Below are positions 42,365-51,156 of a DNA stretch of 64,000 nt, one piece after another (the first letter of the stretch is position 1; each line of letters starts with the position of its first letter). The notes under the pieces were generated by a model. It saw nothing but the letters and a program-made list of their open reading frames with translations. It had not been told where the DNA came from and ran no database searches. A program made the translations under genes and the position numbers. The DNA is from an uncultured Eubacteriales bacterium (GTDB lineage: Bacteria; Bacillota; Clostridia; Oscillospirales; Oscillospiraceae), in the NCBI GenBank assembly GCA_900550585.1, contig URST01000002.1, positions 6,095 through 70,094 of the forward strand, written 5' to 3'.

Positions 42365-42524
42365 GCGCAGCATGACAATGGCTGCGGCAAGCAGGCGGTC
42401 AGGCGTGAAGTATTCGACGCTGCAATCCGCTCTGGCGGGGCGGACGAAGCTGAATGTCTATGCGTATCTGTCACTCTGCCTGCTGCTGAACGTTGACCCG
42501 CGTACGTACAGGAATGCTGGATGA
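42327..42524 (+). CDS. Small XRE-like DNA-binding protein
   Basis: A 65-residue protein with an HTH pattern (NKRSMTMAAASRRSGVKYST, LNVYAYLSLCLLLNVD). Starts with ATG after GGAGGAAACT and overlaps the end of the Cro-like gene by 38 bases. Probably another early regulator or Cox/Xis-like factor; a role as recombination directionality factor is possible but unsupported. Confidence 0.6.
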   Translation: MTPEEMIRRELNKRSMTMAAASRRSGVKYSTLQSALAGRTKLNVYAYLSLCLLLNVDPRTYRNAG

Positions 42525-42587
42525 CTTTATGCAAGTGCTCTTAAAAGAGGGCATGAAAAAACAGCCGAGGGGAGGAGGGAATTGGAC

Positions 42588-42767
42588 GTGAAAAACGCAA
42601 AAGAAAAATGCGCTGTCGAACCAAGAGGGGTGGACAGCGCAAGAGTGGTGACGGTGATCGAGACCAAAGAGGAGGTCGGGCACGGTACACCAGAAGATCC
42701 GTTTCGTATCGTAGCCAAGTATTGGAGCCTTGACGGGAAGCTGCTGGGGACGTACCCGGTTCAATGA
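42588..42767 (+). CDS. Small phage protein of unknown function
   Basis: A 59-residue protein ending in PFRIVAKYWSLDGKLLGTY, a pattern common in short early genes of gut phages. GTG 42588 is 9 bases from AGGAGG; TTG 42582 is too close. Converges with the DUF4145 gene, overlapping it by 7 bases. Confidence 0.5.
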   Translation: MKNAKEKCAVEPRGVDSARVVTVIETKEEVGHGTPEDPFRIVAKYWSLDGKLLGTYPVQ

Positions 42768-43441
42768 GCCGGAGACATTGAAGCGGCGTCCTCTACGGCA
42801 AGTTCCATGCTGATGTAATGCAAGATGGCTGCGATGAATTTCTTCATATCCGACACATCGCGGTTTTCATACTTCCGGATATAATGCGTTTCATCGTTGC
42901 CGATCCATACGGCACGACTGGCAGGTGTATTGATTTTTTCATATGTAATGTAGTTAGAGATACATTGGCTTAAGCTGAGTCTCTCAATCTTGTCGCCATT
43001 TTCCGGGTACACGTGCTTGCAGTAGTCCTTGACTAAAAACTCCAGGGCTTTCCGGTAGCCGATACCGGCTATCTCATCAAGGCCGCGACTTTCCGCTTCA
43101 AGGGCTTGGTTGTAGATTTTCACAAACTGCGGTGACAAGTCTTTGATACTATCCTCGAACTGCTGCGCGGAATAGAACTCAGGCGCACAGTAATCGAGGT
43201 AGGGGGACATAGGGCAATCGGGTAGTTCACTGTCCATAAAGTGAGCAACAAAGGGACGGAAACAATGCGGACAGGTATAGAAGACGGCGAGATGGCGATT
43301 GCCTAAATCGTCCTTATACCATTCCTCATCTATGCGATTAGGCACGATTGCAAAGTGGCAGAGCGGGCAGGCTTCCGGTTCGCTGTAAGTAACTGGTGTG
43401 GGGAATTCGTCTTCAAAAAAGGATTGAGCTTGACGTTTCAC
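42761..43441 (-). CDS. DUF4145 domain protein in the immunity region
   Basis: A 226-residue protein. The N-terminal part has two CxxC pairs (CPLCHF, CPHCFRPF), a likely zinc ribbon. The C-terminal part fits DUF4145 (IAGIGYRKALEFLVKDYC, SNYITYEKI, VWIGNDETHYIRKYENRD). Lower GC than its neighbours and opposite orientation to the early operon suggest a gene expressed in the lysogen. DUF4145 is often found fused to or beside restriction and other defence proteins; function here is unknown. GTG 43441 is chosen for its spacing to AGGTGG; GTG 43453 is possible. Confidence 0.7.
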   Translation of the reverse strand: MKRQAQSFFEDEFPTPVTYSEPEACPLCHFAIVPNRIDEEWYKDDLGNRHLAVFYTCPHCFRPFVAHFMDSELPDCPMSPYLDYCAPEFYSAQQFEDSIKDLSPQFVKIYNQALEAESRGLDEIAGIGYRKALEFLVKDYCKHVYPENGDKIERLSLSQCISNYITYEKINTPASRAVWIGNDETHYIRKYENRDVSDMKKFIAAILHYISMELAVEDAASMSPAH

Positions 43442-43491
43442 CAAATATCCCACCTTTCATCACAAATGTATGTTACGAGAGCATCGAGGGG

Positions 43492-43719
43492 TCAATGAGC
43501 CAGGCGTTCCGGCTGGTCGGAATGGGATGAGTCGTTCACAAAGTGCATCTCCGGGTAGATGTAGGAAAGGCGGCCCGTCAGGTGGTCGATCTTCCGGAGA
43601 AGAAAGCGGTCTCTTTTGAGCAGTCTGCTCTTGCGCTCGATCTGGTGGCGCAGACAGTCGATCAGAAAATAAGCCTCAAGAGCATCGTGCGACGTGAAGT
43701 GACGCGGCGAGTCAGACAT
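43492..43719 (-). CDS. Small phage protein of unknown function, minus strand
   Basis: A 75-residue mostly helical, highly charged protein (FLIDCLRHQIERKSRLLKRD). Starts after GGAAGGGGGTG and has its own promoter. Same orientation as the DUF4145 gene, which starts about 50 bases further on, so both may be one lysogenic transcript. Confidence 0.5.
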   Translation of the reverse strand: MSDSPRHFTSHDALEAYFLIDCLRHQIERKSRLLKRDRFLLRKIDHLTGRLSYIYPEMHFVNDSSHSDQPERLAH

Positions 43720-43742
43720 GATTTCACCCCCTTCCGAGGGGT

Positions 43743-43771
43743 ATGGTAGCACATTGGCGAAAAATTAGCAA
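43743..43771 (-). promoter_or_regulatory. Promoter for the minus-strand lysogenic genes
   Basis: Minus-strand TTGCTA (43771-43766) and TACCAT (43748-43743), 17 bases apart, about 25 bases before the start codon. Confidence 0.5.
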
Positions 43772-43833
43772 GAGCCATAGGACAGCCCCGGCGGGGCATA
43801 AAAATCAATTATCGAAGGAAGGAGCGTGACGGC

Positions 43834-44040
43834 ATGGCGAAAAGGGAACGGCCGCCCATTACGGTGAAGGCCTACGTCAAGGTGAACGGCGTGGAGACGG
43901 ACGTGGACACGCTGAACGCGGAGCAGCGCCGACAGCTGGGGACGGCTATCAAGGTGACGATGCTCAACGAGCTTTTCGCCGGGAAGGTCCGCTTCTATCC
44001 GGCAAGCGAGGACAACACACAAAGGAGGACAGGGTCATGA
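43834..44040 (+). CDS. Small phage protein of unknown function
   Basis: A 68-residue basic protein (AKRERPPITVKAYVKVNGVE, DTLNAEQRRQLGTAIKVTML). GAAGGAAGGAG precedes the start. First gene of the main rightward operon; it overlaps the next start (ATGA). Confidence 0.55.
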   Translation: MAKRERPPITVKAYVKVNGVETDVDTLNAEQRRQLGTAIKVTMLNELFAGKVRFYPASEDNTQRRTGS

Positions 44041-44138
44041 CAGTATTCGGGTGGATCTGCACCTACATAGGGGCGGCCACGCTGGCCTGCGGCGTGATCC
44101 GTCTGGTGGACAAGCTGGGCGGTGGTCACCGTGGGTGA
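44037..44138 (+). CDS. 33-residue membrane peptide
   Basis: ATG overlaps the previous stop, with AAAGGAGG 12 bases upstream. The product has one hydrophobic helix (VFGWICTYIGAATLACGVI) and a short basic end. Family unknown. Confidence 0.5.
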   Translation: MTVFGWICTYIGAATLACGVIRLVDKLGGGHRG

Positions 44139-44379
44139 GGTGCGCGGCGTGCCGCAGCCGCCCTGCCGGGACTGCGCTGACCGGCGGGTGGGGTGCCACG
44201 GGACCGATGAAAGCGGCGCGTGGCGCTGCGACGCCTACGGCGCGTATCAGGCGGAGATGGACAAGCTCCGGTCCGCCAAGCGGGAGACCAAGGACGCGGC
44301 GGACGTGATGCGCTGGTACGCCAGAGCGCGGACGGCGCGGCTGATGCAGCGGCGGAATCTGGATTCAAAAAGGAGGTGA
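44122..44379 (+). CDS. Small cysteine-containing phage protein
   Basis: An 85-residue protein with C-x2-C, CHG and WRCDAYGAY, suggesting a zinc site, followed by a charged helix (EMDKLRSAKRETKDAADVM). Similar short zinc-site proteins are common in phages of Firmicutes. GTG start; GTG 44131 is also possible. Confidence 0.5.
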   Translation: MVTVGEVRGVPQPPCRDCADRRVGCHGTDESGAWRCDAYGAYQAEMDKLRSAKRETKDAADVMRWYARARTARLMQRRNLDSKRR

Positions 44380-44384
44380 CCGCC

Positions 44385-44702
44385 ATGGCGGCGGCAAAGA
44401 AGGAATGGCTGTGGTTCGTGGCCTGCGAGGGCCATGTGACGGCCCCGGTGATCGCGGAGAACTGGGAGCAGGCCACCGTGGAGGCGGCCCGGTTCTGGGG
44501 CGTCCGGTGGGGCGCCGTGGCGACCATGTGTGAGCTGCAGGAGAAGCGGCCGGTGATACGGAACGTGTGCTGCCGGTGCGGCACATGGTTCCACGGCAGC
44601 GGCGTGGTGTGCGACCACTGCCGCAGCGAGGCCGAGATCGAGGAGCGCCGCGCCAGAGCGGCGAAGAAAAACTATTTCCGACGGCTGAACGCCGGGGTGT
44701 GA
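44385..44702 (+). CDS. Small zinc-ribbon phage protein
   Basis: A 105-residue protein with a C-terminal zinc ribbon (CCRCGTWFHG, CDHC) and an N-terminal domain with WLWFVACEGHVTAPVIAE. AAAAGGAGGTG precedes the ATG. Function unknown. Confidence 0.55.
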   Translation: MAAAKKEWLWFVACEGHVTAPVIAENWEQATVEAARFWGVRWGAVATMCELQEKRPVIRNVCCRCGTWFHGSGVVCDHCRSEAEIEERRARAAKKNYFRRLNAGV

Positions 44703-44725
44703 TGAAGGACAGGAGGAATGCGCGA

Positions 44726-45097
44726 ATGAGTACGAGTATTGAACAGGCCCTCGAAAAGCTGCGGAAGGCGAAATGCCCTGCCGGACGCTGCGAGGGCGTT
44801 GTTTTCAAGCCGGTGGTGCGGGCGCTGGAGGACTTCTGCCGGCAGGACGAGGAGTTCGCCCGGGCAGTGATACAGGGCGGCAGCGTGGAGGATTGTATCA
44901 GGGCCACCGTCAAGGGGGCCGGAAACAGCCTGAGCGACCTTGACGCCTACAAGCGGGCGGCGGCATTTTTCTTCCCCGGCTGCGTTGTGACCATGAAGCT
45001 GACCATTGTCATGAGCGAGCACGATGTGGCGGCGCAGGAAGCGCCTGTGCCGCAGGAGCACAAGGCGGTGGTGCTGGATCTGACGGACTTTTGGTGA
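44726..45097 (+). CDS. PcfK-like protein
   Basis: A 123-residue helical protein (EQALEKLRKAKCPAG, FCRQDEEFARAVIQGGS, CIRATVKGAGNSLSDLDAY) placed directly before a PcfJ gene. PcfK and PcfJ are paired proteins first named on the conjugative plasmid pCF10 and found in many phages. Family assignment rests on context and general pattern. ATG 44726 follows AGGAGG. Confidence 0.55.
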   Translation: MSTSIEQALEKLRKAKCPAGRCEGVVFKPVVRALEDFCRQDEEFARAVIQGGSVEDCIRATVKGAGNSLSDLDAYKRAAAFFFPGCVVTMKLTIVMSEHDVAAQEAPVPQEHKAVVLDLTDFW

Positions 45098-45102
45098 GCG
45101 CC

Positions 45103-46893
45103 ATGGTCAACGAAAAGGAGAGGGCCGCCCAACTGGAGCGACTGGCGCCGAAGCCGACGGCGCAGGAGATGGAGCAGGTCAACGATCTGTTCCGGCACTT
45201 CCTGTTCAAGCGCTGCGGCAAGGGCGAGATATGGACCACCTGCTGCCGGCGGCATACCTTCGTCAAGCCGGACACGGACAACGCCGACGAGCTGCGCGTC
45301 CTGAGCGCGCCGCACACGCCGGAGCCCCGGAACGGCTGGGACCATTCGCCCACGGTGAAAAGGCGCTGCAGGTGCCCCTACTGCGGCGCGGAGGTCACGG
45401 TGAAGGAGCTGCGGTACTCCGGCGGGCGGGCCAACCTGTGGAGCTTCCGGCGGGCGGTCATCCTGCGGCAGTGGCGGGGCACCCTGTGGGCCACGGCGTG
45501 GGACTGCGACAAGAACTACAGCCGCGTCGGCATGAACGGTGAGCCGATACTGACGAAACTGCCGGAGATGAAGCTGCTGGGCGTGTACCGCTTTACGCCG
45601 GGCGTGGCGGAGCAGGCCACGCGGCCGTGGTGGTGCAGCGGCGGCACACCCATGAGCTACCGGCGCCAGACTGCGCCCGGCAAGAGCAACGGACGCAAGG
45701 GCGGTATGTGGCAGATCCACTCGCCCTACACCTACTGTGCCGAGCTGGGCGCCAGCTATGACGTGATCGGGCTGCTGGAGGCGGACAAGGGCTTTATGCG
45801 TTGGTGCGGCCTCAGAAAGATACATCTCCCCTCGGACGACTTCATTGAGCTGCTGACGGCGTGCTGCTTTTACACCCGCCAGATCGAAATGCTGGTGAAG
45901 CTGGGGCTGGAGGACGCGGTGAAGGACCTTGTGGGACGCGGCGTGCGGAACGCCGACATCATCAAATGGGACGCGGACAAGCCCAGAGACTTTATGAAAT
46001 GCACGCCGAAGGAGGCGATGGCGGCGTGTTCCGTGGGAGAGCCGCTGCGGGTGCTACGGCTGTATATCCGGCACAGGGACACGCCGCTGAAAATGACCAT
46101 GGAAAACGCGGCGTGGCTCACAGAGGCCACCATCGGCCGCGGCGAGGAGAACTACGCCGTGCGACTACTGAAGCGGCTGGGCGTCACGGCGGAGAAGCTG
46201 ACGGCCTATCTGGAAAAGAACAGGATAGCGCTGCAGGAGGGCGGCAGACCTGGCTCCGGCACCCGGAGAGGGGCGCTGCAGCTGTACAAGGACTATCTGG
46301 ATGCGGCGGAGAACTGCGGGATGGACATGGAGAACCCACTGATCCTCATGCCGCGGGACCTTGTGGAAAAACACGACCGGGTGACGGCGGCGTGGAGCGC
46401 CATACAGCGCCACCGCCTCCGGGCGCAGAACAAAGAAGTAGAGAAGGCTGCCGCGGAGGCCTACAGAAAGCGGCTGCACCGTTTGTCTGAGAAGTACCTG
46501 TTCTGGACGGACGACTTCCTCATCCGTGCGCCCATCAACGCCGATGAGATCGTGGACGAGGGCAAGTCGCTGAAGCACTGCGTGGGCGGCTACGCAGACA
46601 GGCACGTCAACGGCCGGACCGTTATCCTGTTCCTGCGCCGGCGGGACAGGCCCCACACGCCGCTGGCGACCATTGAGATGAACGGGAACAGGATCGTGCA
46701 GGTACACGGCTACCGGAATGAGCTGGAGGGCTGCGCCGACAACCCGGACCGGGAGAGTGCCAGAAAGCTGTACGCCGGGGTGCTGGATCCATGGCTGAAA
46801 TGGCTGAAGGACGGAAGCAAACGAGAAAAGGACGGCAGGCCGAAGCTGCCGAAAAAGACCAACAAAAAGAAAAGCAGGAGGAATGCGACATGA
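45103..46893 (+). CDS. PcfJ-like protein
   Basis: A 596-residue protein. The N-terminal region has a CxxC pair in RCRCPYCGAEVTVKELRYS. The C-terminal PcfJ signature is EGKSLKHCVGGYADRHVNG with TVILFLRRRDRP and TIEMNGNRIVQVHGYRN. Lys/Arg-rich end. PcfJ is a conserved phage and plasmid protein of unknown biochemical role, thought to be linked to DNA processing. Start site is weak (GGTGAG near ATG 45103); GTG 45094 is an alternative. Confidence 0.82.
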   Translation: MVNEKERAAQLERLAPKPTAQEMEQVNDLFRHFLFKRCGKGEIWTTCCRRHTFVKPDTDNADELRVLSAPHTPEPRNGWDHSPTVKRRCRCPYCGAEVTVKELRYSGGRANLWSFRRAVILRQWRGTLWATAWDCDKNYSRVGMNGEPILTKLPEMKLLGVYRFTPGVAEQATRPWWCSGGTPMSYRRQTAPGKSNGRKGGMWQIHSPYTYCAELGASYDVIGLLEADKGFMRWCGLRKIHLPSDDFIELLTACCFYTRQIEMLVKLGLEDAVKDLVGRGVRNADIIKWDADKPRDFMKCTPKEAMAACSVGEPLRVLRLYIRHRDTPLKMTMENAAWLTEATIGRGEENYAVRLLKRLGVTAEKLTAYLEKNRIALQEGGRPGSGTRRGALQLYKDYLDAAENCGMDMENPLILMPRDLVEKHDRVTAAWSAIQRHRLRAQNKEVEKAAAEAYRKRLHRLSEKYLFWTDDFLIRAPINADEIVDEGKSLKHCVGGYADRHVNGRTVILFLRRRDRPHTPLATIEMNGNRIVQVHGYRNELEGCADNPDRESARKLYAGVLDPWLKWLKDGSKREKDGRPKLPKKTNKKKSRRNAT

Positions 46894-48068
46894 ATATGAA
46901 AAATGAGAGGTGTCCGCTGCAGGCGGAGTGTGAGCGGCGGTGCAGCTTTTATGGCAGGGAAAAGGAGTGCGACTACTATCACGGCAATGCCCGTCCCGGC
47001 GCCATGATCGACGAGGAGTTGACCGCGACAGAATTGGAGGCGCTGGATGAGTTGTTCGACCAGCGGGATATCGACATCATCACAGAGGAGATCAACTTCT
47101 ACAAGCAGCAGGCGGGCATGGCCATTCTGGAGATCGGGAAGCGGCTGGCGGAGGCGAAAAGCCAGCTTTCCCACGGGGAGTGGCTGCCGTGGCTGGAGAA
47201 AAAGGTGGAGTTTTCCGAGCGCTCCGCACAGCAGTATATCCGGCTTTGGAAGGAGTACGGCAAATCCGCAACCGTTGCGGATTTGGGCGTCCGCAAAGCC
47301 TTGGTATTACTGGCTTTGCCGGAATCTGAGCGGGAGGAGTTCGCCGCCGAAAAGCACGTTGTGGACGGGGCGGAAAAGACCGCCCGGGACATGACGGCCA
47401 AGGAACTGGAGGAGGCCGTCCGGCAGCGGAAGATCGCGGAGCTGAAGGCGGATTCTGTACAGCGGGAGCTGGACAAGCAGAAGGAATTTGCCGCCCAGGC
47501 GGAGGCAGAGGCGGAAAAGGCCCGGGAGGCGGCGGAGCAGGCCGCCTCCGACGTGCAGGAGGCCAAGGATACCGCCATGGCGGCGCAGAAGGAGTTGGCC
47601 CGGGTGCGGGGCGAGCTGGAGCAGCTGCGCAGCCGCCCGGTGGAGGTGGCGGTGCAGACGGTGAACGCCAGTGAGGAGCAGATCGCCGCCGCCAGAGCCG
47701 AGGCTCAGGAGGCCGCAGCGGCCAAGGCGGAGAAGCTGACCGCCGAGCTGGACAAGGCCCAAAAGGCACTGGAGAAGGCGCTGGATGACAAGAAGGCGGC
47801 GGAGGCCCGTGCGGCAGACGCCGAGCGGGAGCGCAACTCCGCCATGGATGCCGCCAAGAGCTACAAAGCGGAGGCGGAAGCGGCGGCCAAGCGGGCCGCT
47901 ATGGCTGCCAACGAGGGGCTGACCCGCTTCAAGGTGGTGTTTGACCAGACGGTGGCCAATGTGAACAAGCTGGCGGAGCTGCTGACGGCACTGCCGGACG
48001 GGGAGCAGGAAAAGCTCCGGCGGGCGCTGGGGGCGCTGGCCGATCAGGTGCGGCGGGTGAGCGCGTGA
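46890..48068 (+). CDS. DUF3102 domain coiled-coil protein
   Basis: A 392-residue protein. Two CxxxC-type motifs at the N-terminus (CPLQAECERRC, CDYYHG) are followed by DUF3102 (about 70-130: EINFYKQQAGMAILEIGKRL, HGEWLPWLEKKVEFSER). A long Ala/Glu/Lys coiled coil spans about 165-345. DUF3102 is widespread in mobile elements of Clostridia; its function is unknown. Overlaps both neighbours by four bases. Confidence 0.8.
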   Translation: MNMKNERCPLQAECERRCSFYGREKECDYYHGNARPGAMIDEELTATELEALDELFDQRDIDIITEEINFYKQQAGMAILEIGKRLAEAKSQLSHGEWLPWLEKKVEFSERSAQQYIRLWKEYGKSATVADLGVRKALVLLALPESEREEFAAEKHVVDGAEKTARDMTAKELEEAVRQRKIAELKADSVQRELDKQKEFAAQAEAEAEKAREAAEQAASDVQEAKDTAMAAQKELARVRGELEQLRSRPVEVAVQTVNASEEQIAAARAEAQEAAAAKAEKLTAELDKAQKALEKALDDKKAAEARAADAERERNSAMDAAKSYKAEAEAAAKRAAMAANEGLTRFKVVFDQTVANVNKLAELLTALPDGEQEKLRRALGALADQVRRVSA

Positions 48069-49759
48069 ACGGCGTGAACCTGCGAAATCCCAAGGCGTAC
48101 TGTGAGCACCTGCTGCGCATCCGCACCAAGGAGCAGAAGCTGGCGCCGCTGGTATTCAATGAGGCGCAGGAGCATCTGTATGGCGTGATCCGGCAGCAAG
48201 CGGCGGCAGGGAAGCCCATCCGCATCATCGTGCTGAAGGGACGGCAGGAGGGCATATCCACCGTGACGGAGGGCCTGATGTTTCAGGACACTGTGACGAG
48301 GCCCAACGTGAAGACCCTCATCGTGGCCCACGATACCACGGCCACGGGGAACCTGTTCAAGATGAACAAGCTGTTTTACGACTGCCTGCCCCCGTGGGCG
48401 CGGCCCCTGCGGAAGAACAGCAACGCCAAGGAGCTGGTGTTCGAGAACCCCACCCGGGACGACGGCGAGAAACGCCGCCGCCCCGGTCTGCGCAGCAGCA
48501 TCCGGTGCCAGACGGCGGGCAAGGGCGGCGTGGGCCGTTCGGATACGCTGACTAACGTACATATTTCGGAGTACGCTTTCTGGCCCAGCAACAAGGAGGA
48601 CCTGCTGCTGGGCGTCATGCAGACGGTGCCCAACGACCCGGGGACAATGGTGGTCATCGAGAGCACCGCCAACGGCGTGGAGCACTTCAAGGCCCTGTGG
48701 GACGGTGCGGTGGCCGGCGACAACGAGTGGGTGCCGGTGTTCCTGCCGTGGTACATGGAGAAGGGCTACCGGATGGCCTGCGCCGGCGGCGAGGCGTGGA
48801 CCCAGGAGGAGCAGCAGCTGCAGAAGGACTTCGGGTTGGACACGGAGCAGCTGATGTGGAGGCGGTGGTGCATCAAGGCCAACTGCGGCGGCAATGTGGA
48901 CAAGTTCCGGCAGGAGTACCCCAACACGCCGGAGGAGGCGTTCCTGCTGTCGGGCCGTCCGTTCTTCGACAACCGGGCGCTGGCCGTCCGGCGGATGCAC
49001 GCGCCGGAGCCTGCACGGGTTGGGTGGTTCACCTACGAGTCACCGGAGGAGACAGGCGCAAAGCCGGAGGGCTGGCGGTTTTCCGAGGTGGAAAAGGGCG
49101 GCATCCGCATCTGGCAGGAGCCGGAGGAGGGGGTACCCTACGTCCTGGGCGGCGATACGGCGGGGGAGGGCAGCGACTGCTTCACCGCCTTCGTCATCGA
49201 CAACCGGACGGGTCGTCAGGTGGCGGAGCTGCAGCAGCGGCAGTCGGAGATCCTGTACGCCCGGCAGATCTACTGCTTGGGACGTTACTACAACGACGCG
49301 CTGACCGCCATCGAGGTCAACTTCTCCACCTATCCGGAGCGGAAGCTGGAGGAGTGGGAGTACCCCAGCCTGTACCAGCGGGAGCGGTTTGACACCTACG
49401 CCAACACCATGGTCAAGGCCTTCGGCTGGGAGACCAGCGGCAAGACGCGGCCACAGGCGCTGGCGGAGCTGCACACGGTGATGGAGGAGTCACCGGAGCT
49501 GGTGGTGTCCCAATGGACGCTGGGGGAGATGGTGGTGTTTGTGTATGATGCCCACGGGAAGCCGCAGGCGGCGGTGGGCGAGCACGACGACCTTGTGATG
49601 GCGGCGGCCATCACCCACACGGCCCGCACCCAGCAGCGGTACACGGCGGAGGAGACGGCGGGCAGCCGGAAGCACTGGACGCCGGACATGTGGGAGGACT
49701 GGCACCGCGCCGATCCGGAGACGCGGAAATATCTGGAAAAACGGTGGGGAGCGAGGTGA
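48065..49759 (+). CDS. terL: Phage terminase large subunit
   Basis: A 564-residue packaging motor. The ATPase domain has the deviant Walker A KGRQEGIST near residue 58 and a Walker B-like VHISEYAFW. The RNase H-like nuclease domain has LGGDTAGEGSDCFTAFVID, IEVNFSTYP and HDDLVMAAAI with the expected acidic residues. It cuts and translocates DNA into the procapsid. GTG start inside the previous stop. Unusually it lies about 4.3 kb upstream of the small subunit. Confidence 0.9.
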   Translation: MNGVNLRNPKAYCEHLLRIRTKEQKLAPLVFNEAQEHLYGVIRQQAAAGKPIRIIVLKGRQEGISTVTEGLMFQDTVTRPNVKTLIVAHDTTATGNLFKMNKLFYDCLPPWARPLRKNSNAKELVFENPTRDDGEKRRRPGLRSSIRCQTAGKGGVGRSDTLTNVHISEYAFWPSNKEDLLLGVMQTVPNDPGTMVVIESTANGVEHFKALWDGAVAGDNEWVPVFLPWYMEKGYRMACAGGEAWTQEEQQLQKDFGLDTEQLMWRRWCIKANCGGNVDKFRQEYPNTPEEAFLLSGRPFFDNRALAVRRMHAPEPARVGWFTYESPEETGAKPEGWRFSEVEKGGIRIWQEPEEGVPYVLGGDTAGEGSDCFTAFVIDNRTGRQVAELQQRQSEILYARQIYCLGRYYNDALTAIEVNFSTYPERKLEEWEYPSLYQRERFDTYANTMVKAFGWETSGKTRPQALAELHTVMEESPELVVSQWTLGEMVVFVYDAHGKPQAAVGEHDDLVMAAAITHTARTQQRYTAEETAGSRKHWTPDMWEDWHRADPETRKYLEKRWGAR

Positions 49760-49807
49760 GCGCCGCTTACCTTACCCACCTATAAAAAATGACAGGAGGA
49801 ATTTTTT

Positions 49808-49954
49808 ATGAATGTGCTGGAAATTCTGGCGTGCGCGGCATTGCTGCTGTGGACGGCGGGCGGCGCCTATGTGGTGCTGACGGCCCGGAAGTGGGACTTC
49901 GTGATGGAGGCTCTGCTGGACGTGCTGGAGGAGGAATACGGAGATGAAGACTGA
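49808..49954 (+). CDS. 48-residue membrane protein
   Basis: ATG after AGGAGG. One N-terminal hydrophobic helix (ILACAALLLWTAGGAYVVL) and an acidic tail. Family unknown. Confidence 0.5.
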   Translation: MNVLEILACAALLLWTAGGAYVVLTARKWDFVMEALLDVLEEEYGDED

Positions 49955-50396
49955 GAAGATCGCGGCGGCGCTGCGGTGCTCGTCACAGGTACCGGGGCAG
50001 CAGCTGGATTGCAGAACCTGCCCCTATCACATGGAAGAGTCGGTTGACGGTGTCGACTATGCGGGCTGCGACTGCGACCGCATTGCCGTGGATGCCGCCG
50101 ACCGGCTGGAGGAGCTGGTGGACCGCTGTGCCCGCTACGCCGAGGAGATCGCGGTGCTGCGGGAGCGGGCAAAGCGGGTGGCCGTCACTGAACGGCGGCC
50201 CAAAAGAGATGGGCGCTATCTGTGCTGGTATACGTTTGGAAAAGAGCGGGATTCGGTTCTATATCAGAGCATGGTGTTTTGTCAGGTACTGGACTACTAC
50301 GCCACTGACCCGAGGCCGCACTTCCAACACGAGGGTACGCACGGAATGGCCGTGACGCACTGGATGGATATCCCAGAGGTGACGCAGGATGAGTAA
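49944..50396 (+). CDS. DUF551-like small phage protein
   Basis: A 150-residue protein. The N-terminal part carries a Cys cluster (CSSQ, CRTCPYHM, CDCDRI). The C-terminal part ends in THWMDIPEV, resembling the HWMPLP end of DUF551 proteins common in phages. Overlaps the next gene by 8 bases. Confidence 0.6.
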   Translation: MKTEKIAAALRCSSQVPGQQLDCRTCPYHMEESVDGVDYAGCDCDRIAVDAADRLEELVDRCARYAEEIAVLRERAKRVAVTERRPKRDGRYLCWYTFGKERDSVLYQSMVFCQVLDYYATDPRPHFQHEGTHGMAVTHWMDIPEVTQDE

Positions 50397-50970
50397 GGCT
50401 GTACTTATCAGCATCCGGCCCAAGTGGTGCGAGAAGATTTGCAACGGCGAAAAGACCGTCGAAGTGCGCAAGACTCGCCCAAAGCTGCAAACGCCGTTCA
50501 AGTGCTATATCTACTGCACGCTGCAAGGAATGAACGATTTTTTCCGCGCAGAACTCGGCGGAGACGTTGCCGGATGGAACAGGGGTAGATGGGGCGACAG
50601 AAAGGGTGCGGTCATCGGGGAGTTCACCTGCGACCGTGTCTATCGCCTTGTGACATCCGGCCCCGGCGGCTCCTATTCCGTTGAGGGGGAGGAACAGAGC
50701 ACGACGAACCTGGTGGCCAGATGGTCGTGCATCGGCCTCAGCGATATGCACACCTATTTGAAGTCGAAGACCGGCTACGGCCTGCACATCTCCGGCTTGA
50801 AGGTCTATGACGCACCGAAGGGGCTGGATGCCTTCCGGAGGGCGTGTGCGCACGACTGGTACTGCGACAGTTGCGCTATGCACTGGGAAAACAACGGAAC
50901 CTGCGGCAACGAGAGCCTGCGCCTCAAGCGTCCGCCTCAGAGCTGGTGCTATGTGCAGGAGGTGGAGTAG
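50389..50970 (+). CDS. ASCH/PUA-like domain protein
   Basis: A 193-residue protein beginning KAVLISIRPKWCEKICNGEK and TVEVRKTRP, the typical start of ASCH domains that bind RNA. GAVIGEFTCDRVYRL is the next strand pair. The C-terminal third is Cys-rich. Function in the phage is unknown; such proteins are common accessory genes. Confidence 0.75.
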   Translation: MSKAVLISIRPKWCEKICNGEKTVEVRKTRPKLQTPFKCYIYCTLQGMNDFFRAELGGDVAGWNRGRWGDRKGAVIGEFTCDRVYRLVTSGPGGSYSVEGEEQSTTNLVARWSCIGLSDMHTYLKSKTGYGLHISGLKVYDAPKGLDAFRRACAHDWYCDSCAMHWENNGTCGNESLRLKRPPQSWCYVQEVE

Positions 50971-51138
50971 ATGTTGGTGATGAGTGACAAACAGGCAGCG
51001 GCGGCGCTGCGGGCGTATCTGGAAAACCGCGAGATGCCGGCGGTGGTATACACGGCCATCTGCGTGGCCATCCGCAGGCTGGAGGGGCCGGAGACCACGG
51101 ACAGGCCCCACAGCGTTATGGAGTATCGGGAATCGTGA
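50971..51138 (+). CDS. 55-residue phage protein of unknown function
   Basis: Starts on the base after the ASCH stop, with GGAGGTGGAG upstream. A small helical protein (DKQAAAALRAYLENREMP, YTAICVAIRRLEG). No family recognised. Confidence 0.5.
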   Translation: MLVMSDKQAAAALRAYLENREMPAVVYTAICVAIRRLEGPETTDRPHSVMEYRES

Positions 51139-51156
51139 TTCGGAAAGGAGAAAAAC

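Noticed and set aside
42531..42591. A 20-codon ORF (MQVLLKEGMKKQPRGGGNWT) before the 59-residue phage gene
   Set aside because: No ribosome-binding site and it covers the binding site of the next gene; too short to support.
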